In this document: one piece after another, positions 26,615 to 33,914 of the stretch
How positions within the stretch are numbered: position 1 is the stretch's first letter
How the letters are laid out: each line of letters begins with the position of its first letter
Source of the DNA: Thalassovita mangrovi
Lineage (GTDB): Bacteria > Pseudomonadota > Alphaproteobacteria > Rhodobacterales > Rhodobacteraceae
Direction of reading: 5' to 3'
DNA length: 64,000 bases
NCBI RefSeq assembly: GCF_009857745.1
Contig: NZ_WWEN01000005.1
Location: 271,483 to 335,482, forward strand
Program-made: the position numbers and the translations under genes
The notes under the pieces: generated by a model
What the model saw: the letters and a program-made list of their open reading frames with translations, nothing else
Databases searched by the model: none
What the model was told of the DNA's origin: nothing

Positions 26615-27046
26615 TCACATCCCCCGGATGGCGACAAACGGCATGCCCAGCCCGACCAAGAAGATCAGCCAGACCGCAATCGAAACGGCAAGGGAAAGGA
26701 TTAGCCGGTGCGCCCAGCGGACGCCCGGGATCGCCGTGCTGGTGGCGAAAACCGCCAGCCCGGTTGCGGGCAGCACCCCGGCCAGGGGCGTAAAAATGGC
26801 AAACCCCGTCACACCGGCGACAACCCCGAAAACCGCGACCGGATCGGGCCGCAGGGCGGTTTCGGGCTGGCGCAGCCCCTGCACCACCCCGATCGCCGCC
26901 AGCACGGCCAGAAGCCCGCCCACCAACAGCGGAAAAGCCCCCGGCCCCATCCGGCGGAACGACCCGAGATCCAGCGAAGCCACGGCACCAAGCGCAAAGC
27001 CCAGCCCCGCGACCAGCATGATCAGCGGTCCGATCAGGGATATCAT
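26615..27046 (-). CDS. tctB: Tripartite tricarboxylate transporter small membrane subunit
   Basis: A 143-residue four-helix membrane protein of the TctB family: spans at about 5-27, 39-57, 72-98 and 114-135, with the motif GPGAFPLLVGGLLAVLAAIGV near the second. The ATG at 27046 overlaps the preceding BMP gene stop by ATGA. It forms the small membrane component with TctA. Confidence 0.86.
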   Translation of the reverse strand: MISLIGPLIMLVAGLGFALGAVASLDLGSFRRMGPGAFPLLVGGLLAVLAAIGVVQGLRQPETALRPDPVAVFGVVAGVTGFAIFTPLAGVLPATGLAVFATSTAIPGVRWAHRLILSLAVSIAVWLIFLVGLGMPFVAIRGM

Positions 27047-27984
27047 CCCGCGGGAGCGCATTGCGTCACCTCCGGTTCGAATTCAGCCCCATCGTAGCTG
27101 TCCGGGATCGATATGGAACCGGCGCGGATTGCCTCAGCGGTATCCTGAACGAGAAGTGCGACTTCTTTCGGCACATCCGCCCCCAGCGACAGTTCCACGA
27201 ATTGCCCGTCTGCCAGCCCGAATTCGACGATCTCGTCGGGGCTCTTGCCGGCCACCATCTCGGCGATGGCCCGTTCCACGCCCAGATCGATCCGCGCGAT
27301 GGCCGAGGCGATGAACACATCCGGTTCGCTGGCAACCCAGTCGAGCGCATTGCCGATTTGCCGGACATTACCCGCGCGGCAAGCCTCGATCGCCCCCGCG
27401 CGTGCGCCGTTCAGCATGGTGAAGATGACATCGGCCCCGGCTTCGATTTCCGCCGAAGCCCATTGCCGGGTCACCGCGCTGTCATCCTGCGTACCGCAGA
27501 AACCGGTCAGGACCTGCGTATCGGGATTGGCATGGGCCACGCCGGCGACAAAGGCCGCGCGTCCCTTCAGCCCCGGGCGCACCCGGTGGCCGGACAGGTG
27601 CCCTACCACGCCGCTGCGGGTCATCTTCGCGGCAAGCACCCCGGCAAGGAAGGCGGATTCTTCCTGCAGGACATCGTAGCTGGCAAGGTTCGGCCCGGTC
27701 CGTTGTCCCTGCACGATGGCGAAACGCTTGTCCGGGTGCTGCGCGGCGATCTCGGGGGTGGCGATATTGCCCTGCCCCCCGATGAAGACGATCCCGTCGA
27801 ACTGCGCCACCACCTCGGCCAGCCGCGCGCGGATCGCATCCTGATCGTACTCGACACCCGAAATGCATTCGATTTCGGCCAGCCCGGCAGATGCCGCGCG
27901 TTCGGCACCTGCCAGCGCGCTGGCGTTGAAACCTGAATCGTGCACCTCACCAACAAAGAAAACGGCTATCTTCACGGCATTCAC
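27043..27984 (-). CDS. BMP/PnrA-family ligand-binding protein without signal peptide
   Basis: A 313-residue protein of the basic membrane protein family (VKIAVFFVGEVHDSGFNASALAGAERA; LQEESAFLAGVLAAKMTRSGVVGHLSG; NPDTQVLTGFCGT; ADVIFTMLNGARAGAIEACR). BMP proteins normally are exported nucleoside- or autoinducer-binding lipoproteins, but this one starts directly with the first beta strand and has no signal peptide or lipobox. It begins with GTG overlapping the tctC stop (GTGA) and ends overlapping tctB, so it is locked between genes of a different transporter type. A cytoplasmic ligand-sensing or substrate-relay role is possible; no ABC permease is adjacent. Confidence 0.8.
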   Translation of the reverse strand: MNAVKIAVFFVGEVHDSGFNASALAGAERAASAGLAEIECISGVEYDQDAIRARLAEVVAQFDGIVFIGGQGNIATPEIAAQHPDKRFAIVQGQRTGPNLASYDVLQEESAFLAGVLAAKMTRSGVVGHLSGHRVRPGLKGRAAFVAGVAHANPDTQVLTGFCGTQDDSAVTRQWASAEIEAGADVIFTMLNGARAGAIEACRAGNVRQIGNALDWVASEPDVFIASAIARIDLGVERAIAEMVAGKSPDEIVEFGLADGQFVELSLGADVPKEVALLVQDTAEAIRAGSISIPDSYDGAEFEPEVTQCAPAG

Positions 27985-28946
27985 TCCATCGCCGCCTGGA
28001 CCAACGGCGTCCAGCGGGCGAGCTGATCCGTCACATAGGCTTCGAACTCCGCGCTCGATTTGGGCGCGCGGACAAGGCCCCAGCTGTCGAACTGCGCCTG
28101 CACATCCGCGGATGCCATCGCCTCGGTCAGCGCGGCGTCGAGCTTCGCCTTGATCTCGGCGGGGACACCGGCGGGCGCACTGACTCCAAGCCAGTTCTCG
28201 GCAACGATATCCAGCCCGGCCTCGGTGAATGTCGGCACATCGGGCAGAGAGGCCAGCCGTTCGGTGGACGACACCGCCAGCGGGATCGCGGTGCCTTCTT
28301 CGACGGAGGGCAGGTTCTGCGGAACCGCATCAAAGATCAGAGGCACCACGCCGCTGCGGAAATCCAGCCGCATCGGGCCCGACCCCTTGTAGGGAACATG
28401 GAAAAGCTCGGCGCCGCTGACATTCTGGAACTGTTCCGCGATGACATGGCCCCAGGACCCGACGCCGGAGGACCCGTATTCAAGCCCGCCCGGATCGGCC
28501 TTCGCGGCGGCGTCGAGATCGGCAAGGGTTTTCAGACCCAGCTTGGGCGACGCGAACAGGCCCAGGTTCACCGTGCCGATATAGGTGATATGGTCGAAAT
28601 CCGCGATCGGGTCATAGGGCGTATCGGGGAAACGGACCGGCGCCACGTTGAACGGCGTCAGGTTCGACAGCATGAAGGTATAACCATCCGGGGCCGCCTG
28701 CTGCAGCGCGCTGGCGGCGACGGTGCCCGCCGCGCCCGGCTTGTTTTCGACCACGAATTGCTGGCCAAGGCTTGCAGACAGTTTCTCGGACAGAAGCCGC
28801 GCCACCAGGTCGCTCGACCCGCCCGGCGGGAAGGACACAAGAATGCGCACCGGGCGTTCGGGCCATGCGGTTTCCGCGAAGCCCGGCGTGGCCAGCGCGG
28901 CAAGGGTTGCGGCGGTGGCCGCAAGCATCGTTCTACGGTTCATCAT
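27981..28946 (-). CDS. tctC: Tripartite tricarboxylate transporter substrate-binding protein
   Basis: A 321-residue TctC/Bug-type periplasmic protein. The signal peptide is MMNRRTMLAATAATLAALATPGFA with cleavage before ETAWPERPVR. Family motifs are VSFPPGGSSDLVARLLSEKL, VENKPGAAGTVAA, QAAPDGYTFML and YGSSGVGSWGH. AGGGAC precedes the double ATG. It is the first gene of the leftward operon, divergent from the RpiR regulator. Confidence 0.91.
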   Translation of the reverse strand: MMNRRTMLAATAATLAALATPGFAETAWPERPVRILVSFPPGGSSDLVARLLSEKLSASLGQQFVVENKPGAAGTVAASALQQAAPDGYTFMLSNLTPFNVAPVRFPDTPYDPIADFDHITYIGTVNLGLFASPKLGLKTLADLDAAAKADPGGLEYGSSGVGSWGHVIAEQFQNVSGAELFHVPYKGSGPMRLDFRSGVVPLIFDAVPQNLPSVEEGTAIPLAVSSTERLASLPDVPTFTEAGLDIVAENWLGVSAPAGVPAEIKAKLDAALTEAMASADVQAQFDSWGLVRAPKSSAEFEAYVTDQLARWTPLVQAAME

Positions 28947-28970
28947 GTTTTGTCCCTGTTGTTTGTTTGT

Positions 28971-29149
28971 GAAATCATGGTTCCATGAGTGACGCCGCAC
29001 GCCAAAGATAAGAAACTCAGATTTCTTAATTTTGGCCGGTGAAATTTCAGTTTCGCAAAAACATTGTGCAGCCGCAGGGCCTGTTTGCCGCCCATCTGAC
29101 CGTTTTCGATGCGCCTTTGCAAAGGGAAGGAACACGAAACAGCAATTTC
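28971..29149. promoter_or_regulatory. Repeated GAAA-N6-TTTC operators between tctC and RpiR regulator
   Basis: The 281-base divergent region carries three exact GAAA-N6-TTTC inverted repeats at 29012-29025, 29041-29054 and 29136-29149, and a one-mismatch copy at 28971-28984 (GAAA-N6-TTCC), 25 bases upstream of the tctC start. Centre-to-centre distances are 41, 29 and 95 bases. This is the expected arrangement for several regulator dimers and points to the adjacent RpiR protein, which has an HTH that binds such short inverted repeats. Confidence 0.6.
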
Positions 29150-29227
29150 ACACGCGCCGACAGCGTTGCAGCGAATCAAAGGAAGTTTCGCCTTGCGTGC
29201 CCGGAAGGTTCAGACAAAAGTGCCAAT

Positions 29228-30082
29228 ATGGAACCGCAGTTTCACAATACATCCGAGACCTTCCTCGCCCGCATCCGCGAATGGCTGCCCGAACTTCACC
29301 GGGCCGAACGCAAGCTGGGCATGTTCCTGCTCGACTTCCCGGGCGACCTGGCCTCCTACGACGCGCAGGAACTCGCCCGATTGAGCGGTGTGTCGAAGGC
29401 CACCGTATCCAGGTTCGTGCGCCGCATCGGGTTCGACAGCTACGATGCCGCCCGTCGCGCCGCCCGCGAGGAACGCCAAAGCGGATCGCGCCATTTTCTG
29501 GCCCATGCCGAAAACGTTCCCTCCGAACAGATGCTGTCGGTCAGCATGCAAGAAGAATGGCAGAACATCGCCTGGACCTTCGAACGCATCGACCCCGCCC
29601 AGATCGAAGACCTGGCCGAGGCGATCATCGGCGCCCGCAAGGTCTGGCTGGCCGGGTACCGGATCAGCCGCACCTTTGCCGACTATATCTATTGGCAGCT
29701 GATCAAGGTCGTTCCCGACGCCGCGCTCATCCCGCAGGCCGGTGAAAGCCTTGGCGAACATTTCGCCGCGATGCGGCCCGACGACCTGGTGATCTGGTTC
29801 GCGCTGCGCCGTCGAATGGCGAATACCGATCTGGCGATCGCGGAACTGCAGAAGCGCAATATCCCCACCGCCTTCATCACCGACGAGGGCACCTCGCCCG
29901 ACGACCGGGCGCGCTGGCATTTCCGCTGCCGGATCGAAACCAGCAGCCCGCAATTCAACCACGCCTCGGTCGTATCGCTTTGCCATCAGATCGTCACCCG
30001 CGCGACGCTCAAGGCAGGTCCGGAGGCGCGCCTGCGCCTGCGCGAGATCGACGAAATCAACGAAAACCTTGGCGAGGTCTGA
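29228..30082 (+). CDS. RpiR-family (HTH-SIS) transcriptional regulator
   Basis: A 284-residue regulator: N-terminal RpiR HTH (RAERKLGMFLLDFPGDLASYDAQELARLSGVSKATVSRFVRRIGFDSYDAARR, about 23-77) followed by a SIS sugar-phosphate-isomerase-like domain (ARKVWLAGYRISRTFADYIYWQL, DDLVIWFALRRR). The residue usually contacting a phosphosugar is not obvious, in keeping with a non-sugar effector. The start at 29228 matches the family N-terminus. It is divergent from the tct operon and is its likely regulator through the repeats between them. Confidence 0.87.
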   Translation: MEPQFHNTSETFLARIREWLPELHRAERKLGMFLLDFPGDLASYDAQELARLSGVSKATVSRFVRRIGFDSYDAARRAAREERQSGSRHFLAHAENVPSEQMLSVSMQEEWQNIAWTFERIDPAQIEDLAEAIIGARKVWLAGYRISRTFADYIYWQLIKVVPDAALIPQAGESLGEHFAAMRPDDLVIWFALRRRMANTDLAIAELQKRNIPTAFITDEGTSPDDRARWHFRCRIETSSPQFNHASVVSLCHQIVTRATLKAGPEARLRLREIDEINENLGEV

Positions 30083-30640
30083 ACCGGCGCCTTCCACAAG
30101 GAAATCGATGTCAGCATCTGGCCGGCGGATAAAAAAAGAAGCAGAACCGCTAACACCTTTCACCGGGAGGAGGAAGTGGCGTAGGCTCAAGCGGCTCTGC
30201 TGAAGCTCTTAAAATCGAGAGCTTAACTCGGGCAACGGTGTCGCCCTTATTAATTCAATCATCTGAATGTTTTTATTCGAGAAGACAAGGGAAGACGTGG
30301 CGTTAGCTTTGGCTTGTCACCGCAACGCTGAAATTGCTCAATAATTAAGCAAATATACGGCACATATGGGATGTAGCAGTCAAAAAACGAAAGAACTTGC
30401 CCCCATTGCCGCCGCGCCCATTCCATGCCCCCTCAGGATTCCCATGATCAGCCTGGGTTTGGACAGCCGGTCAAACCGCAACAGGAGCGAGGCCGTCATG
30501 ACCTTTCCCTTCTGGCGCAACTCCGTCTCGCTATGGGTTTACAAGACCTGCAGCACCCTTCGTTTGACGATGGATAAAGGCATGATCGGAACAGTCGGCC
30601 ACCCACAGCGATCAATCCGTCCGGCGGGAGACATTACAGG
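30083..30640. other. AT-richer intergenic region upstream of LysR gene
   Basis: This 558-base gap is compositionally unlike its neighbours. Besides the candidate sRNA it holds a near-perfect palindrome TTGCTCAATAATTAAGCAA at 30334-30352 (eight of nine pairs symmetric; also of LysR-box form TTGC-N11-GCAA) about 290 bases upstream of the LysR start, and a weak plus-strand hairpin with five T residues at about 30253-30274 that could end the RpiR transcript. A 92-codon frame at 30366-30644 was not accepted as a gene. Confidence 0.5.
30131..30268 (-). ncRNA. Candidate small RNA with anti-Shine-Dalgarno loop (CcsR/cuckoo-like)
   Basis: On the minus strand four stem-loops follow one another: ATTCA-gatgat-TGAAT (30253-30268), GGGC...GCCC (30230-30246), AAGCTCT-N8-AGAGCTT (30203-30224), and a long 3' stem AGCAGAGCCGCT / AGCGGTTCTGCT (30190-30201 with 30140-30151, one G-U pair) that runs straight into a seven-T tail (30131-30137). 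The loop of the last stem exposes CCTCCTCCC (30165-30173), complementary to ribosome-binding sites. This combination is known from alphaproteobacterial CcsR/cuckoo sRNAs. The 5' end and promoter are not defined. Read on the plus strand the same bases give a strong GGGAGGAGG followed by GTG GCG TAG, so a leader function on that strand is an alternative. Confidence 0.55.
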
Positions 30641-31561
30641 ATGAAAGGCGGCAAACCGATCAACACGCGCGAACTTCGCGTGCTGTTGAAACTGCTCGAA
30701 GAACGCAGCGTGACGCGGACCGCCGAGGCGCTGGACCTGACCCAGCCCTTCGTCAGCCTGGTTCTGAAACGGCTGCGCGAGGCGACCGGCGATCCGATCC
30801 TGGTGCGCAGCGGATCGAAGCTGGTGCTGACCGTGCGCGGCGAGGAAATGATAGACCCGCTGCGCGCGGCGCTGGAAGGCATCGACCGGGTGGTTGGCCA
30901 ACCCGCGGACTTCGACCCGAAAAAAGCCGAAGGCGAATTCCGCATCGCCTCGGCCGATTGCATGGAGGCGATCATCCTGCCCTCCCTCGTTGCCCGGCTG
31001 CGCGAGGTGGCGCCGGGGGTGCGGGTGATCGTCCGGGCCATCGACCAGGCCTATGATTACGCCGGGGCGCTGGAACGGGACGAGCTAGATGTCGTCATCA
31101 GCAACTGGCCTGGCCCGCCGCAGCACCTGAAAACCGCCCGCCTGCTGAGCGAGGACGTGGTCTGCCTGTTCGGGCCGGACCATCCTTTCGCCGGACGGGA
31201 GGAGATCACGCTCGACGATTACCTGGCCGCCGACCATCTGGCCCCGGTGGCCCGGTCCAAGGCCGATCCGGGCCCGATCGACAGCCATCTGGCCGCCGCC
31301 GGGCTGAAGCGCGATATCCGGGTGATGCTGCCCGAATTCAACCTGATCCCGCATATGCTGATGAACGGGCAGCTGGTGTTTACCAGCAGCGCCAATTTCG
31401 CCCGCTACCAGTGTTCGATCCTGCCGCTGTCCAGCCTGCCGGCGCCGGCGGAATGCGGGAGCCTGGATTTCTACCTGCTTTGGCACGAACGGGCGCAGGC
31501 GGATGCGCGCAACACCTGGCTGCGGCAGCAGATCATGGCGGTTGCGCGCAGCCTGAAATGA
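30641..31561 (+). CDS. LysR-family transcriptional regulator
   Basis: A 306-residue LysR regulator. The winged HTH covers residues 5-65 (LRVLLKLLEERSVTRTAEALDLTQPFVSLVLKRLREATGDPILVRSG), and the effector domain follows (GEFRIASADCMEAIILPSLVARLREVAPGVRVIVRAI). The domain style (RSGSKLVLTVRGEE) is that of the NodD/SyrM-like branch. GGGAG is 12 bases upstream of the start. It lies upstream and on the same strand as the COG0212/BMP transporter genes and may control them through the palindrome at 31581. Confidence 0.87.
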   Translation: MKGGKPINTRELRVLLKLLEERSVTRTAEALDLTQPFVSLVLKRLREATGDPILVRSGSKLVLTVRGEEMIDPLRAALEGIDRVVGQPADFDPKKAEGEFRIASADCMEAIILPSLVARLREVAPGVRVIVRAIDQAYDYAGALERDELDVVISNWPGPPQHLKTARLLSEDVVCLFGPDHPFAGREEITLDDYLAADHLAPVARSKADPGPIDSHLAAAGLKRDIRVMLPEFNLIPHMLMNGQLVFTSSANFARYQCSILPLSSLPAPAECGSLDFYLLWHERAQADARNTWLRQQIMAVARSLK

Positions 31562-31580
31562 GTATGGTTGCGGTCAGAGA

Positions 31581-31598
31581 TATATCGAAATCGATATA
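31581..31598. promoter_or_regulatory. Perfect palindrome upstream of the COG0212 gene
   Basis: TATATCGAAATCGATATA has two perfect eight-base arms (TATATCGA / TCGATATA) around AA. It begins 20 bases after the LysR stop and 113 bases before the COG0212 gene start, exactly where the promoter of the transporter operon is expected. Operator or AT-rich promoter core; the regulator is unknown. Confidence 0.5.
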
Positions 31599-31710
31599 GA
31601 GTGTTTACCGGATCGCCGACTCCCCCAACCCGTCCGGCGCCACTAGGCTTTCTGCATGTGCGAAGTAATCAACGGTATCCGCGATTTTGCCGGGCCGGAC
31701 AGGAAGCAGA

Positions 31711-32526
31711 ATGACACATTCGACGATGCAATCGACACGGGCCCCGACCGAGGCTGAAAAATCCGGCCGCTGGTCCGGCCGCAACGCCGACAAGGACCGG
31801 CTGCGGCACGAAATCTGGCAGGGTCTGGAAGACAGCGGCATGAATATCGGCCCGGTCTGGAGCCGGATTTCCAACTGGGTCGGCGCGGACGAGGCGGCCA
31901 AGCGGCTGTCGGAACTGGAAATCTGGAAACGGGCCAAGGTGGTGAAATGCAACCCCGACCCGCCGCAGATCCCGGTGCGGCTGCGGGCGCTGTACGACGG
32001 CAAGACGGTTCTGATGCCGGTCCCCGAATTCGGCACCGGCGACCTGCCCTGGGTGCTGCTGGACCCCGAGGTTCTGGAAAAGGACGGCGTGCAGTTCGAA
32101 CTGGCCGCGACTTCGGTCGGGGCGGTTCAGGTGGGTCAGAAACTGTCCTTCGAGGACCTGCCGCCGATCGACCTGGCGGTCTGCGGCTGCGTGGCGGTGA
32201 CCCGCGCCGGGGGGCGCACCGGCAAGGGCGGCGGTTTCGCCGACCTGGAACTGGGTCTGTTCCGCGACCTGGGCAAGATCGACACGCAGACGCCGATCGT
32301 GACCACGGTGCATTCGTCCATGGTGGTCGATGACGACCGCCTGCCGGTGATGGAACACGATTCCCTGCTGAACTGGATCGTCACCGAAAAGGAAGTGATC
32401 GAAACCACGCCGACCGGCCCGCAGCCGGGCGGGGTGAACTGGGACCTCTTGCAGCCGGATCAGCTGGAGGACATCTGGTTCCTGAAGGACCTGAAGGAAA
32501 AAATACTCGCGCAAAAGGCGGGCTAG
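31711..32526 (+). CDS. 5-formyltetrahydrofolate cyclo-ligase-like protein (COG0212 paralogue)
   Basis: A 271-residue protein of the 5-FTHF cyclo-ligase fold (IWQGLEDSGM, NWVGADEAAKRLSELEIWKRAKVVKCNPDPPQIPVRLRALYDGKTVLMPVPE, CGCVAVTRAGGRTGKGGGFADLELGL, TVHSSMVV). The GRTGKGGGFADLE segment corresponds to the nucleotide-binding G-x-GxGxGxxD region of the family. It is longer than true FolD-pathway cyclo-ligases (about 190) and matches the paralogue group linked in comparative genomics to thiamin metabolism. AGGA seven bases upstream supports the ATG at 31711. It is the first gene of a run with a BMP-type ABC importer. Confidence 0.82.
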   Translation: MTHSTMQSTRAPTEAEKSGRWSGRNADKDRLRHEIWQGLEDSGMNIGPVWSRISNWVGADEAAKRLSELEIWKRAKVVKCNPDPPQIPVRLRALYDGKTVLMPVPEFGTGDLPWVLLDPEVLEKDGVQFELAATSVGAVQVGQKLSFEDLPPIDLAVCGCVAVTRAGGRTGKGGGFADLELGLFRDLGKIDTQTPIVTTVHSSMVVDDDRLPVMEHDSLLNWIVTEKEVIETTPTGPQPGGVNWDLLQPDQLEDIWFLKDLKEKILAQKAG

Positions 32527-32542
32527 GCCGGAAAAACCGGCC
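32526..32542 (+). other. Stem-loop after the COG0212 gene
   Basis: GGCCGG-AAAAA-CCGGCC starts on the last base of the stop codon and has no T tract behind it. It lies in the 161-base gap before the binding-protein gene and may protect or separate the two messages. Nothing else was recognised in that gap apart from a CGGAG ribosome site. Confidence 0.35.
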
Positions 32543-32687
32543 GTCATGGGAGGAGACGAAAACGACCGTTGCGGCAAGTCCGCACCGGTCAGCGGGACAG
32601 GGGGCGCCGTCACGGACAGCACCCGGCCGCAGATAAGAACAACAACAAATTGCCGAAAATCGGCATGTCCAACAGACGGAGTAACCC

Positions 32688-33794
32688 ATGACCATGACTA
32701 CCATTTCCCGCCGTGGCCTTTTGAAGGCCGGTGTGGCGGCAGCGGCCGCCTCGGCCCTTCCCTTCAGCGCGGCGCGGGCCGCGGGCGACATCACCATCGG
32801 CGCGCTTTATGTCGGGCCGCGTGACGATTTCGGCTGGAACCAGTCCCACGCCGCGGCGATGGACATCCTGCGCGGCGTGCCCGGCGTTACCGTGGTCGAG
32901 GAAGAAAACGTGCCGGAAACGGATTCGGTCGCCAAGTCGATGGAATCGATGATCAATCTGGATGGCGCGAACCTGATCCTCGCCACCTCGTTCGGGTATT
33001 ATAACCCGTTCGTTCTCGACACCGCGGCCAAGTACCCGGACGTGCAACTGCGCCATTGCGCGCCGCTGTGGAATCCGGAAACCGACCCGAAAAACGCGGG
33101 CAGCTATTTCAGCTATCTCAACCAGGCGCATTACGTGAACGGCGTGGCGGCGGGCCTGTCCAGCGCCAGCGGCAAGCTGGGCTTCGTCGCGGCCAAGCCG
33201 GTGCAGACCGTGCTGTCGAACTGCAATTCCTTCCTGCTGGGCGCGCGCAGCGTGAACCCGAACGCCACCGTGCAGGTGATCTTCACCGGCGAATGGTCGA
33301 TGCCGGTGCGCGAAGCGGAAGCCACAAACGCCCTGATCGATGCGGGCTGCGACGTGATCGGCTGCCATGTGGACAGCCCCAAGGTGGTGATCGAGACCGC
33401 CGAGGCGCGCGGCGCGAAAACCTGCGGCCACAATGCCGATCAGCGCAGCCTGGCCCCGAACGGTTTCATCACTGGTGCCGAAAGCAAGTGGTCCACCACC
33501 TATAAAATCTACGCCGAGGCCCTGATGAAGGGCGAGGAGGTGCCGAACCTGATCGCGGGCGGCTATCACAACGACATGGTGATGAACACGCCCTTCGGCG
33601 CCGGTGCCACCCCCGAGGCCATCGCCGCCGCGACCGCCGCCATCGAGGGGCTGAAGGCGGGCAAGCCGATCTATGTCGGTCCGCTGAAGGACAACAAGGG
33701 CAACCTGGTGATCGAAGGCGCAATGGACAACTATGCCCCCGAGCTGGAGAAGATGAATTATCTGCTCGACGGGGTGATGGGGTCGACCACCTGA
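32688..33794 (+). CDS. BMP-family periplasmic binding protein (nucleoside/thiamin-type)
   Basis: A 368-residue PnrA/BMP-type binding protein with a twin-arginine-like signal (ISRRGLLKAGVAAAAASALPFSAARA). Mature motifs are ALYVGPRDDFGWNQSHAAAMD, NLILATSFGYYNPFVLDTAAKYPDVQLRHCA, SYFSYLNQAHYVNGVAAGLSSASGKLGFVAA and GCDVIGCHVDSPKVVIETAEARG. CGGAG precedes the ATG by six bases. It feeds the two permeases and double ATPase downstream. Relatives bind nucleosides, purines or thiamin-like compounds; here the COG0212 gene upstream favours a thiamin-related ligand. Confidence 0.87.
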   Translation: MTMTTISRRGLLKAGVAAAAASALPFSAARAAGDITIGALYVGPRDDFGWNQSHAAAMDILRGVPGVTVVEEENVPETDSVAKSMESMINLDGANLILATSFGYYNPFVLDTAAKYPDVQLRHCAPLWNPETDPKNAGSYFSYLNQAHYVNGVAAGLSSASGKLGFVAAKPVQTVLSNCNSFLLGARSVNPNATVQVIFTGEWSMPVREAEATNALIDAGCDVIGCHVDSPKVVIETAEARGAKTCGHNADQRSLAPNGFITGAESKWSTTYKIYAEALMKGEEVPNLIAGGYHNDMVMNTPFGAGATPEAIAAATAAIEGLKAGKPIYVGPLKDNKGNLVIEGAMDNYAPELEKMNYLLDGVMGSTT

Positions 33795-33806
33795 TCTGAC
33801 CGGAAG

Positions 33807-33833
33807 GGGCGGCGCATCGCGACCGCCCTTTTT
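33807..33833 (+). terminator. Attenuator-like terminator after the BMP binding-protein gene
   Basis: GGGCGG / CCGCCC (33807-33812 with 33823-33828, inner GC-atc-GC pairing) is followed at once by five T residues. It lies 13 bases after the binding-protein stop and about 80 bases before the permease gene, so it should lower permease expression relative to the binding protein. Confidence 0.7.
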
Positions 33834-33914
33834 GCCACGCGCGCCCCACGTGCATGTCAGGCCCATCCTGCTGCATGATGGGGCATCCCCAGTCCAGGAG
33901 CCCGTCACCCCCGC

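Noticed and set aside
30366-30644. A 92-codon rightward frame upstream of the LysR gene
   Set aside because: No ribosome site, no recognisable motif, a composition unlike the neighbouring proteins, and overlap with the LysR start. Treated as intergenic.
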